Origin: Lotus japonicus
Taxonomy: Eukaryota > Streptophyta > Magnoliopsida > Fabales > Fabaceae
Length of the DNA stretch: 64,000 bases
Reading direction: 5' to 3'
Assembly (NCBI RefSeq): GCF_012489685.1
Contig: NC_080044.1
Span: forward strand, 62,420,732 to 62,484,731
Position numbers and translations under genes: made by a program. This document shows, piece after piece, positions 34,562-46,539 of the stretch; the first letter of the stretch is position 1; every line of letters begins with the position of its first letter. The notes below the pieces were generated by a model. That model had not been told where the DNA came from. It worked only from the letters and a program-made list of their open reading frames with translations, and made no database searches.

Positions 34562-37500
34562 TTATTGACTCGCAGACCTCCCATGAATTTGAAAAGGTGC
34601 TATGTATGGTTCATGACGTTTGGATGCTTCAAAACGTCTAGATGCTTCCAAACGCGCTGTGAATCCAACTGTTGTGTGTCGTATTGATCTCTGTCGCACC
34701 ATATCACAATATTCCGGATCACTTGTCTGGCCATCCTTTCTTATCCACTGAATCATTTGATGATACATGGGGAAGAACCGCATTTGGATGGAAGAATAAG
34801 CGAAATATGGAAGGAGGGCAGCAACAACAACAAGCAAAGTGACAACCCAATAAGATGGAGATGGTGCAAGAGCTTCAGTGAAGACCTTATAGGCAGTGGT
34901 GGAGAGGGTGGGGTCTATGGCTCCATATGCCATGAGGAACACATACCATAACAGAATGCTTCCCCAGATGACAAAATGTTGTATATAAGTGAAGTAACTG
35001 ATAGATAAGGCCATTTGGCAATTCACCACCCACACAACACAAGTGTACAAGGTGGCACCAAGAATTTCCAGTCCAACAACTTCACCACCTTCGCGGAATG
35101 CTTGGTGCTTGAAAGCGCGAATGCAAAAGAAGAATATGATGGCAGAACTTGAGACCCCGTTGATTGCCCAACCAAAGATTCGTTTCCAGCTAAAGAGGAT
35201 GTTTTGCACTCCTTCTTGATATAATAATGGAAACTGAAAAATAAACGCATGAAATATTTCATGAGATAAAGAAATAAAACCATGTAGTCTATGCCTATGA
35301 GGAAACTAAATTGCAAACTGATTGTCATCACAAAGCTACTGAGTTTGAAGATCTACCTTGAAACATAATTTAGAAGAGACATCCTGGTCAAACACTCCCA
35401 AAGCAATTACTGGAAGTGAGGTGAAGAATACATTATATAGTGACATGAACCAGTCATTGTATGCAGATTGCCCTGAGAATGAGGCATACATCTCAAAGAA
35501 GAAGAGAGTGAAGCCAAAGGTGATATTCTTGTAAAAGAAGTAGCAGATCTGCCAAACAAGAAGTTAAGTTTGTCAAAAACTAGAAAGTTTTACTAATCTT
35601 AGTTCAAATAAACCTTTGCAATAAGTAAACTATAAATAATATTATTAAAAAAATGAAGAAAAGACAAGATATTTACCATTGATGAGATTCTTCTGTAACA
35701 CCAATGTCCATGCACGAGAAGTAAGCGCTCCAGAAACCGAAATTGGGCAATTGCAATATCACTTGACATAACAGCCTGAAAGTTATAATGAAACAAAGAA
35801 TTCAGGACACAAAAATCTAATAATGCAAAATCAGGATTATGGTTTACATAAAGGTAAGAAAAAAGAAAAGAAAACTGTGTGCAGGATATTTCTGATTTAC
35901 CTGCATTCCTTCAACACCACTGATACCAATCCCAATGTCTGCTTCTTGGAGCATTCCAACATCATTTGCCCCATCTCCAATAGCTAGAGTTGTACTACCA
36001 GTTCTGCTCTTCACCAGTCTTGTAACCTGCATTATTATAATAGAAGTTCCTTTAGAGACTGAGCTGTGGAAATCATCAAAGGAGGGCACTGATTTACCAT
36101 TATTAGTACATTATTTTGCAGCAAATGTCTCTTTGTCAAATCGGCCATCAATGATTTTTCATAATTCATATATAAAGGGTTAATACATATATGGATTACA
36201 CTGTATCAAGGAAAACTTACAAGTGCTTTTTGCTTGGGAGATGAACGACAGCATATAACAGATGCACAGCCAATTGCAAGTTCAAGAAACAAGTCCTTCA
36301 CATCATCTTCAAGTGCATAAGTAAGAGACTTCCCATCAATGATCAGAGCTAACGCCTCAGGGTTTTCATCTGAGGTAGAAATTAATGTCTTTGCCTCCCT
36401 TAATTGTTGAACTACACTTGCCTTAATTGCCTGAAGAATTGGCAAATTTCCATCAAAATCATGTTAATGGGAAGCAAGGCAGAAATTAAGGGTCGAAGTT
36501 AAGGCTTACCGCTTCAGCAGCAGACTTGTCCTCCATTTTCTCCAGTGATTTGTGTTCAGGAGTATCTGAGCTAATTATAATTTGCCTCATTCCTTGTCTG
36601 AGTAAACTACAAGCGAATCTGCAGTCACAGAAATCACCAAATCAGTGACATCTTATGATTTTCACATAAGATTTCAAAATTTATAGACAATCTTGAAACT
36701 TACCCAATATTAATTGCTGTCTCCATTTTATCACCAGTCAAAACCCATAGCTTAATCCCAGCCTGCGCTAGTTTGTCAATACATTCAGGAACCTGCAAAA
36801 CACAAACTGATTCATAAGAAAACAATGTATATAACTATAATCACAAGTTCATACTTGCTTGAAAAAAGTGAAAAAGTCCTATGAACACTGAATCACACCC
36901 TTTTTTTTTTACTTTCAGAAAGAAAAAAGTATAACGTACCCCGTCTTGTAGTTTGTCTTCAACTGCAGTAGCACCAAGAAGAATTAAATCCTTCTCCATA
37001 TGTTGTAATATATTCTCTACAATCTGCTCCTGATCTGCACTCACTAAGTTCTTGGCCTCTGTTAACTCTTTATTAAATTGATTGTACTCATCCTCATGAA
37101 GTTCACGATATGCGAGTATCAAGGTCCTCAAACCAGAATCAGCATACTCACTAATATGCTGCTTAGTCTTCTCTTCAAACTCCCTTCCATTCTTTGCAAG
37201 TAGATCAAACATGACACTGAATGTGAAAACCAGAAAGAAAAGCAAGTTAATGTGTTGAACTTTTCAAAACGAATAGAATGCAAGTCACAGTGTATTTGGG
37301 ATAGGCAAGCACCATATTCAATTCACGTGAGATTACAGGTTTAAGGGGCTTTGTAGAACAGAACCAGAAATTGAGATGCACTACCAATCCTCAGTTATGA
37401 TTGGAAAGGCATCTCAAGAGACAATGTGAAAAACACTGGTTCTTTACTTCACAAAAGAAACTAGTATTGCCCAAATCAAATGTGGCCAGGATGTGGGCAA

Positions 37501-40026
37501 GGATGTAGTAAGCAAGGAAGCTTTTTCATTATTCTATTAGTTCACACCACTCCACATTAAATCCTCAATGAATCAGACTTAAAAATAAAGCACAAGTTTA
37601 CCTGTCAGCGCCTTTGCTGAGTAGTAGTAGTTTCCCATCCTCATCTCTTACAATGACAGACATCCTCTTTCTTGCACTACTAAACTCCAATATATTTAGA
37701 AGTTTGTAAGACCTGCAAAAGTTACATTATGTTAGTTTTTAGCACACAACTCAAGTTACATTTGCAGATACAATAAGACATTAGAAAATTATGCCTTTCT
37801 CTACAAGAACAATAACCTCACCTTTCAGTTTTATTGCCAGACTTGGGGTCTAATTCACGCAGTGAAATAGCTGTATGGGTCCTTTCATAGAATTCAAAAC
37901 CAAGTTCTCTGGCTGCAATCACGAAAGATGCCTCATCAGGTGATTCAGCTTCATATGAAACCTTGCCAGTTTCTTCATCAATGTCAGGTATTGCAGTATG
38001 GCATACAGCCAACAACCGTAGGAAGTTCTGGATTGCCTTAGCATTGGACTCCTTTACCCAATTTCCATTCATGATCCTTTCATCCATAAAGTTAAACCCT
38101 TTAATAGATGACTTTGATTCAACAATATTGTTGTCATTATTCAACTGATGACCATAAGGTCCTCTCCTCTTAGAGAAAGCTCTCTCAACTTCTGTTACTC
38201 CTCTTCCATAAGCAGTCCCAGCAATAGAACACTTGATAAATTCCATAGAATTGCAAGTCAAAGTTCCTGTTTTATCTGAAAGTATGGTATCAACTTGTCC
38301 AAGTTCTTCATTCAAATTTGATGTCCGAGCATGTGCTGGCTTGTCAGTTTCCGCATAATACATGTGCACATCCTGGTTGATGAAAATGCTTTGGAGAACT
38401 TTCACAATTTCAATGGAGACGTACAAGGAAATTGGAATGAAGTAGCCATACAACATAAGTGCTGTCAAGAAATGCAAAATTGCTGCGGCTTCTGCTTGAG
38501 TTGGATCATAGTAAACTGTGGAATCATCTGGCCTAAGGTACCATCTCTTCATTCTTCCATTTTTAAGGTCCTTCTTTGTCCATATCCCAAAGAATATGGA
38601 CCCGATGAGAGAAACCAAAAATAGGACGAAGAACAAGCAGTAGATAACCTTGTCCATTCGTTTCTCAATTTTGCTTCTCTTGGACGGAGGATCTGTTGAA
38701 TTCTGCATAACCTTTGTATCATGACCAGTAAATATCACCACACCATAAACGAAATCTGTGTTTCTCAGCTTAGAGTCCCTAAGAAGTAGCTGCTGAGGTG
38801 CAAGGGGAAACTGTTGATCCTCGAGCTCCAAACTGCCTATAAATGTGTACAGATTTGCATTAGGATCTTCACATGTGATGACAGCCTTGAAATGTTGAAA
38901 ACTTGAGTCTTCTTGCAACTTCGAAGTTCCTTCCAGTGCTTGTTTCAGTTTAAGATTCGTTTCTCCATCAAGATTCATTGTCTCAACATAGCAAATTGCA
39001 TCATCATAGTTTGATGAAAGCAAGATGAGATCAGCTGGGAAGAACTCATCTTTTTCCACCTTCACTATGTCTCCAGCTTTCAAATCCCTCCATTTAGAAT
39101 AGTCAAAAACACCACCTCCTTGATGTAATTTAACTTTTCTGTTATTCATTTCTATATCCTGATGAAATTATAAAACAAAATCATTGACCAAGGAATATTC
39201 AAGAGTAGCAGAAAAAGTAACCATGCAAGGAACTTAACACAAATGCAACATCAATACCTATTTGTCAAATTATTTTCTGTACACCCTAGGAAGAAAACGA
39301 TGTATCACAGAAATGTTCACACTCCTAACATAACTAAAGGCATGCATTTAGTGCAGAAACCACTTTGATTCTCTGTTTCCTTAACCTTCATCAGACAGTT
39401 ACCAACCAATTAATAAAGCTATATTCAATAATACATCTATGAAGCAATAAATATCCAACGTTCTAATCTAGTGAAAGTGACAATACAATGAGCATACTAA
39501 AATTTCAAGCCAACGTGTTTATCTTTCATCACTTTTTAAAACAGATAACCAATTTGCATAAGTTCAGAGAACAGCATATCAAATCAACCAGAACTTAGTA
39601 CCAGAAGCTGATATAATGATTACAGAACATTACCTGTTTTTTCCTCTGGAAATCCTCAATAAACTCCTTAATCATTGTAGCAGCAACCACAACCACAAGA
39701 GGGAAAACATTGCTGAAGGCAGAGTAAGGAGAGACAGGGAGGAAAGACAAAATAGCACAGACAAGGAAGTAAAAGTTTGCAACCCTCCTGAACTGCTCAA
39801 ACAAGGACTTGGGAAGAAACGTGGCCAACGTATACTTAGTAGTACTCACATAATTGTCACCATAATACTGAAGACTTGAATAAGCACGATCAGGGTCATT
39901 GCAATACACTTTCCTTGAGAAACCAGGTCCTCCAATGAGTGAATGCTCATCTTTCATTGAAGCTTTCCCACATGAGAATGCATGGATTCTACTAAAGTGA
40001 TGCTTCCTTCTCCTTCCCCCAGCCAT
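34562..40026 (-). CDS. P4-type ATPase, phospholipid flippase (ALA9-12 group)
   Basis: Eleven exons on the reverse strand with GT-AG borders: 40026-39634, 39158-37822, 37712-37602, 37216-36940, 36792-36704, 36618-36510, 36430-36221, 36026-35901, 35775-35677, 35548-35357, 35233-34562. They sum to 3615 bases, an exact frame of 1204 residues plus stop, the usual length for this family. The N-terminus [17 protein letters not shown] and [14 protein letters not shown] match the Arabidopsis ALA9-12 group. Key motifs are the actuator DGET (about 195-198), PISLYVSIE in membrane helix 4 (about 373-381), the phosphorylation motif DKTGTLT (Asp about 426), and [21 protein letters not shown] in exon 8. The last exons encode the C-terminal membrane helices. 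It moves phospholipids from the outer to the cytosolic leaflet using ATP, normally with an ALIS/Cdc50 beta subunit not encoded here. No broken exon was found. Confidence 0.95.
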
Positions 40027-40450
40027 ATCTCACAAAGATTCAAGCTCTTTCAAGTCTCAACTCAGCTCCAATGATGAACAAGATCCAACTTTGAAAACTC
40101 AGACTCAAACCAAAACCAAATCTCAGAGAGAAAGAGATGATGATATTGAACAACAACCAAAGAATGAAAGAATGAATGAAATGGAAGTAAAGAACAAACA
40201 CAGATGACCAACCAGATCAAGTTCTGGTTTTTCTATACAAGAATGATGATGATGATGAAAAACTGAAAAAAATGGTTAACTTCTCTTGTTGAGAGGTGAA
40301 AGGTATAACTTTTAAATGGGACTCAGAAGAAGAAGAAGAAGAAGCAAGAGGGCAACCTCCTAAGAATTGTTTTGAATTGTTGATTGAGTAAGAAGCTGAA
40401 AACTGAGTCTGCCATCCCAGTTTGACTCGTCTTGGCTCACAAGAATGGAC
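40027..40450 (-). promoter_or_regulatory. 5' leader and proximal promoter of the ALA gene
   Basis: The reverse strand upstream of the start codon is rich in CTT and TC runs, with a (TTC)n tract at about 40325-40347 and (CAT)n at about 40241-40256, common in plant 5' leaders. Transcription start not determined. Confidence 0.4.
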
Positions 40451-42065
40451 TTTTCAACAAGCACATGGTGGATCTTTTCTCTCTTTCTCTATTTCCCTTC
40501 ACTTTCCAAGCCACCTCTCATTCAACCAAACTAATATTATTGTTTAACTATTTGATTCCATTTTTCTTGTCTTCTGGAAGGAAGAACAACAAGTCTGAAA
40601 ACAAGACAAAATCATGAGGAAAAAAAATGTAAGAGAGACAATTTCATTTCCTCATGACATATATGTAGCACTCATAATTGTTGCCAATTCATGTTTTTTA
40701 AGATTTATGCAGGCAACTTTTTTTACCTTTTTCATCGAATACACGCGAAGCTTCTTCACATAATTGATTCTGATAAAAATTAATTGTAGAAAATTTTCAA
40801 TAAAGTTAATAAATTATTCATATTATAAATTTTTAATTATAGTAAGACTTAGACTTGTTCTCCAACACACTGTACTAGCAATCATGCTAAATTTTAATGA
40901 TTTTTATTATGATAAGACTAGTTCTTCTAGATCTAAAACTTAATTGGAAATTTTGTTAAGAAATTAGAAAATAATAACATTTTAAGAAAATGATAATTGT
41001 TGGCAAACATGCAGTAAAATTAATCTGTTACTAAACAATGAAGCCTAAGCTGGAGCTGCCAACTGTAAAAACACGTGAGGGTCAAGTCTTCTAGAAAGTC
41101 TGGATCTAGAAAGGAAAAACATGAAACAAATTTCTATATTTCATTTGAAGAGTCCAATCTTTTTTGAACGTAAGAGTCTAATCTTACTCTGTCACATATG
41201 ATGAACAATTATTATTTTTTAATTATAATTTAAAGAAATTATATTTAATTTGTCGAAAATTAATTGAATGTTTGTCTAAACAATTTTTTTTTTGAATTTG
41301 AGTAAACAAGTTTTACACTAACATTAGACAACCCTTTATTTTTCTTTAATTCTTTATTTGGGTGTAACTTTATTTGACAAAATTAATGTAAAAAAAAACT
41401 TTATTTGACAAAATTAATTTGATTTTAAATTTTTTTATGTTTGCTATCTATGTAGTTAATCCCCATAATTTTCGAATTGATATTATTATATTTATGCTAT
41501 TATTATTTTTATAAGAGCTCTTCTATTGTTCTCGAATGATAGTTTAAATTGTAAGAGTTAGAGACATAAGAGTTTGTGGGATGAAGGGTGAAGGGTTCAG
41601 AGTTTAAACCCTGAGTATAACTAATTTACTAACAACTAACATTTGCCTATAAAAAAAAAAAGATCTTCTATTCATTACGAATATACCGCTCAAGAAAAGT
41701 AAGAATTGCTTATGTGAATTTTTTAAGTTCTAGAGAGTTATTTTTTGAATTAAGTTGACTAACTTAATTATTTCAAATTAAATTAATTTTAGTTTTTGAA
41801 TATTCCAATAGAACATTTAAGACTTTTTCTCTTTTTCGGATGTATAAAAAAAATCTCTTCTTTTTATTTCATTTTAATTATGTATTTATTTTAATAGAAG
41901 ATATATTTTATAAGAATGCTAAATTTATTATAACAGCATTGCTATATGGCACGAAGCCACTAGCACACCATGCACGATGAGAATTTTCAATCAATGAGAG
42001 TGAATTTAATCACGGATATGCCTGAATCGATATATACATGCACAGATATTTACACAGATATTTAA
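40451..42065. other. Gene-free AT-rich interval
   Basis: No gene seen. Two imperfect copies of ACTTTATTTGACAAAATTAAT lie at 41366-41386 and 41398-41419. Nothing else recognised. Confidence 0.45.
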
Positions 42066-42078
42066 AGATTAAATTTAG

Positions 42079-44368
42079 AAAAACTCAAAATCTATGATCT
42101 ATAATTCAGTGTGTTTGAAAAATAAAAGTTCTCTAGAATTCTCTCTGCGAAGGCTGTGTGCTATGGAGGACTCCGGTGCTCGGCCGGAGGGTGTTCAGGA
42201 CAAGGGCGGCGGTACCCCGGGGCCTGGGGCTGTGAATATCATGCTCCCGGAGACGGAGACAATCATGATGCCAACTCGTAGGGTGGTTTCCTACAAGGAC
42301 GTCTGTCTTGGTGTTAATGGTGGCGAGGAGTCTGAGGATGATGATATCCCAATGGAAGGCTTCTCTTATGAGTCAGAGGCTAGCGAGGAAGAAGACAGTG
42401 TGCCACCAGAGATTACCGGCAACCCTCTTTGTCCAGTGATCAAGATCTCGAAGGAGAAAAGAAAGGAACTCCGCAAACCTCCTAGATAAGGCCCAGAAAC
42501 GCCTATCCTCTTGGAAGGCTTCTACTCTCAGTCTTGCGGGGAGAGTTACTTTGGCTCAATCTGTGGTTGCTGCCTTACCAGCTTATTGCATGCAAACGAT
42601 GTTAATTCCTAGAGGGGTCTGTGACAAATTAGATCAGCTTCAAAGAAAATTTGTTTGGGGTTCAGAAAATGGCTCTAGGCGGGTTAGCCAAGTCAGTTGG
42701 GATGTAATTTGCAACCCCAAGAAGCAAGGGGGGCTAGACTTTCGCCGAACTTCTGATTTTAACGCAGCTTTGATTATGAAGCTAGGATGGGGGTTGATCC
42801 ATCAACCCAATTCTCTTTGGGTGCGAGCCCTCCGTGGCAAGTATGGATGTGGCACGGATACCCTACCAAGAGTCCGGAAATGCAATAGGGAGTCTTTGGT
42901 TTGGCGTGGCATTCGCTCCACCTGGGATAGCCTGATGTCAGGGTGTCGTTGGCAAGCGGGGGATGGTTGTACAGTTCGGTTTTGGCAAGATTCTTGGGTT
43001 TTGTCAGGCCACATTCTCCTCAACGTGGCTGTAAATCCCATTCCCCAAGATTCCCTAGAGCTCCCCTTGGCTTCTTTCTACGAAGAGGGTACCGAGCTTT
43101 TTGCTAACCTGTTACCCTTTAATTTTGTGCAGGAAATCACCTCCTTCCACTCCATTAGTAATACCGCTGGCAAAGATGAGACTTTTTGGTCTGGTACACC
43201 TTCTGGCACTTTTTCAACCAAGACCGCGTACGAATTGATCTCTAGTTCCCAGACCCACCGTCCTACAGAACAATTCTGGAAGAAGATTTGGGGCATAAAA
43301 GGACCCCCAACGGGTTAGAGTTTTCATGTGGAAATTATGTAACCATGGCATCCTTACTAATGTGGTTAGGGTCCGCAAGCATATGGGGGAGAGTGATGTT
43401 TGCCCGCTCTGTCTCTCTTACGCAGAGGATTACCTTCATTTGTTTCGAGACTGCAGCGTTGTTTCTTCTTTCTGGTAAAGTGCTTGGATGGGTGGGATCC
43501 CTTCAACTTTCTTCACTGCAGGATGGGATGAGTGGGTGATTGACAATATTACAGGGAAGTTCTCCGGAACTGGAGGTATCGATTGGCCTCGCTTTTTTTC
43601 TTCTGCGCTCTCGGCGATCTGGCGCATGCGTAACGATTGGGTCTTCAACCATTCGCCTCATAGCTCCGCCCGTATCTGGTCCCTGCTGAAATCCCTGGGT
43701 TTGGATCAGCGATCCTCTTCTCCTCAGAGCGTGGCGCTGTTGGATATCCAAGGCCAGTATCGTGGCGTCTTTGACTATTCCCCTTCTACCCGGGTGGATT
43801 CTGCTTGGACTAGCCCTGATGTTGGCTAGGTTAAAGTTAATTGTGATGGAGCGGTTAACACAGCGTTAAACTCCAGTTGTGGTGGTGTTATTAGAGATGC
43901 AGCAGGTCAGTGGATTAAATGCTTCTGTCGAAACCTCGGAACCTTGTCTGTAGCAAACGCTTCCCTTACGGAGCTCGTGGCTGTGGCCACGGCGCTGGAG
44001 CTTGTTATGGGGTTAGACTTGGCTCAAGTGATTATTGAATCTGATTCGGAACAGGTGGTGCAGCTGCTCAACTCTCAGTCCATCCAGGGACACCAATATG
44101 CTCGTGTGGCATCTGATATTCTCCAGATGAAGTCTGCTCATGGCGCGGTGGTTTTCCAGTAAACTCCACGTGAAGCTAAACGGTTAGTTGATTACCTAGC
44201 AAAGGTTGGTCTCACCTTCCAGTATGGAATTCATTATTTCGATTGCCCGTTTGGAGAGTGCCACTCCCTCTTGGAGAGAGATCGTGGTCCTGTTGCTAGG
44301 CCTTTCGTTGCCTCTGCTTAGCTTTGTGCTTGGGGCTTAGCTCCCCTCCTTGTAACAAAAAAAAAAAT
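42079..44368 (+). mobile_element. Internally deleted L1-type LINE with poly-A tail and 13-bp TSD
   Basis: The duplication AGATTAAATTTAG flanks the element at 42066-42078 and 44369-44381, and an A-rich tail lies at 44356-44368: a clean target-primed insertion. ORF1 starts at 42094 or 42163 (MEDSGARPEG) and runs to 42489 with an acidic linker and a NPLCPVIKISKEKRKELRKP block typical of the ORF1 N-terminal region. At about 42490 it switches to the end of ORF2: RT thumb (SLAGRVTLAQSVVAALPAY), then GGLDFRR, then zf-RVT, then after a frameshift near 43318 the zinc-finger and linker region (43488-43829), then RNase H (43830-44162). The whole endonuclease and RT catalytic core are missing. Confidence 0.92.
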
Positions 44369-44381
44369 AGATTAAATTTAG

Positions 44382-45954
44382 GATATTTGACTATATGGTG
44401 GACAACATCAAAATCGCTTCTAAAAGAATACAGTGTTTAAAATTGTATGCCATCATTAATCAAAAATATATTATACTCCTTTTAGTTTTAAAATACATTT
44501 CAAAAAAAAAGTTTTAAAATAACTTTTTACATTCTCAAATGATAGTAGATTTTCCGATGTACCAAAAAAAAATGATAGTTCAAGAGTTGGAGTCGTGGAC
44601 ATATAAGTTGGGGAGGGAAAGATCTAAGGATCAATTCTTAGAAGGGAAATTTAAATGTTTTTCGATGTAAAAAAAAAATAACTTTCTACTTGGAGGATTT
44701 TTTTTCATAATAATTATCCACTCAGAATACCAATTAAGTATTAATTAATGTTTTTTCATATAATGTTTTTATGAGAAGAATGAATGAGGAAATGTAAAAA
44801 TACATTCTAAATGATAAAATAAGAAAACAAATAAGTATTGTTTTTTAATTACATTTTATATGTTTTATCTATTTTTATATAGTTATTTTGAAATGTGTAT
44901 TACATTGTAGATCGAACTATAGAATGGTGACAGAAAATTTGATGCTAACCAAAAGTATTCTCATACCGGTTAACGTGAAAATAATCTATCGCTCCATTAT
45001 TTAACCAAACAATTATATTTATTATTTAAGCTATGGACCAAACGTTTTTTTTTTCTATTTGGAGGGATCAAGTTTTAAAATTCAAATGATTTCACGGCGG
45101 CTGCTGGTGCTGCTGGTGCTGCTGAAAAAATAATAAAAGAAATGAATGCAGTTAGTTGGTAAGCCGCAGATTGCTGAAAGAGTAAAAGGAAGGTGTACAT
45201 CCAAAGATATAGAAAGTCTTAAGATATGACGAAGGCTAAGTATGCGTGGGAAAAGGGTCAAATCACATGCTCTTATTACTATTCTATTCAACATGCCATT
45301 AATATTTGGTGGATATTTCTTTCAAATTTCTTTTAATAAAGATGGACTTTTATCTTATGACACTAAAAAATAAAGATCGTCTTTAATGAATGGAATCCTG
45401 GGTGGCTTCTTTCAATGCAAGGCAAGCGACATAAAGCTCATACCCCGAAATTTTCATTTCAGAATTCACAGATTTTAAATATAATTAAATTGATCTTAAA
45501 ATATAAAAAAGCAGTCCATAGCTCTTTCTACATAAATGTCATTTAAAAAATCCTCTAACAAGCTAAATTAAAGGCAATACATCCCACATTTGAGGTTCTA
45601 ATTAAAGTAATAGGGTAAATTACACTGATCTCCTTTCAAGTCATTATTATCATACAAACATTTCTTTCATTTTTTATCACAAGACGTCCATTATTTAACT
45701 AGACATTAACTATATTTATTTTATTTGGAACATAGCAACAAGTTCTCCTAAATTTATTATTTTTGTACCTATGTTCCATAAGATTCATATCATTATAATG
45801 CATTTTATAAAATAGAGAAAAAATTAGTGAAATGAATATAAACTTTCCGTGCAATTTGCCTAAAAATACTATTGATGGGCCAAGTGGTCGAGTTTGATGC
45901 TCCTCCACACACCATATGCAAATTTTATTGCTAGCTGTTCATTTTTTTTGCAGT
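44382..45954. other. Gene-free AT-rich interval, possible Stowaway-like remnant
   Basis: No gene seen. At 44465-44500 TACTCCTTTTAGTTTTAAAAT and at about 44880-44905 ATTTTGAAATGTGTATTACA resemble the two ends of a Stowaway-type MITE (usual end TACTCCCTCCGTTTCAAAATA), but both are diverged and the target TA cannot be proved. A (CTGCTGGTG)n-like stretch occurs at about 45098-45124. Confidence 0.35.
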
Positions 45955-45962
45955 GTGTTGGT

Positions 45963-46531
45963 TAGAGATGGCAGAAAAACTCAAATCCACGGGGCCCAAC
46001 CCGAACCCGACCCAAAATTGTGGGCGAAACCCGATTTCTTTAGGTTCGGGTTTGGGTTTCACCCAAATTTTAAAACATGTTTGGGTTTGGGTGTGGGATT
46101 GATTAAACCCGCACCCAAACCCAAACCCAAACTCAAACTCGAAGTCTTATGCATGTAATTACCAACCCTTATATATATACTATTAAAGCTACTAAGTAGA
46201 GTTTTTTTTTAAGTTACTAAGTAGGCTTATGTTCATGAACTATATTTTTTTCTTTGTATTGGAATGATAATGAGGTTTAATCAGCTTATGTTCATGTTGT
46301 TCTCTTATGTACATGTTGTTTCCGGGTTAATATTTTTTATTTTTTGTCGGTTCAGTGCTCACATTAGATTTTGGGTTTGGGTTTGGGTTCGGGTAACCCG
46401 AAACCCAGGGGCTTGGATTTAACTTTTGCACCCATATTAAATTTGGGTTTGGATTTGGGTTTGGGTGTTAAGTTTGAGATTTGGGTGTGAGAATGGTTAA
46501 ACCCGCACCCACGGGGTCATTGTCAACCCTA
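45963..46531. mobile_element. hAT-type MITE, 569 bp, TSD GTGTTGGT
   Basis: The ends TAGAGATGGCA and (reverse) TAGGGTTGACA are imperfect inverted repeats. The exact 8-bp duplication GTGTTGGT lies at 45955-45962 and 46532-46539. The interior is dense in GGGTTTGGGT and its complement ACCCAAACCC, in opposite orientation in the two halves, a hAT-like subterminal arrangement. No transposase. The frame at 45916-46158 is just this motif translated. Confidence 0.88.
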
Positions 46532-46539
46532 GTGTTGGT

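Noticed and set aside
45916..46158. An 80-residue open frame with Pro-Lys repeats
   Set aside because: It is the ACCCAAACCC motif of the MITE at 45963-46531.
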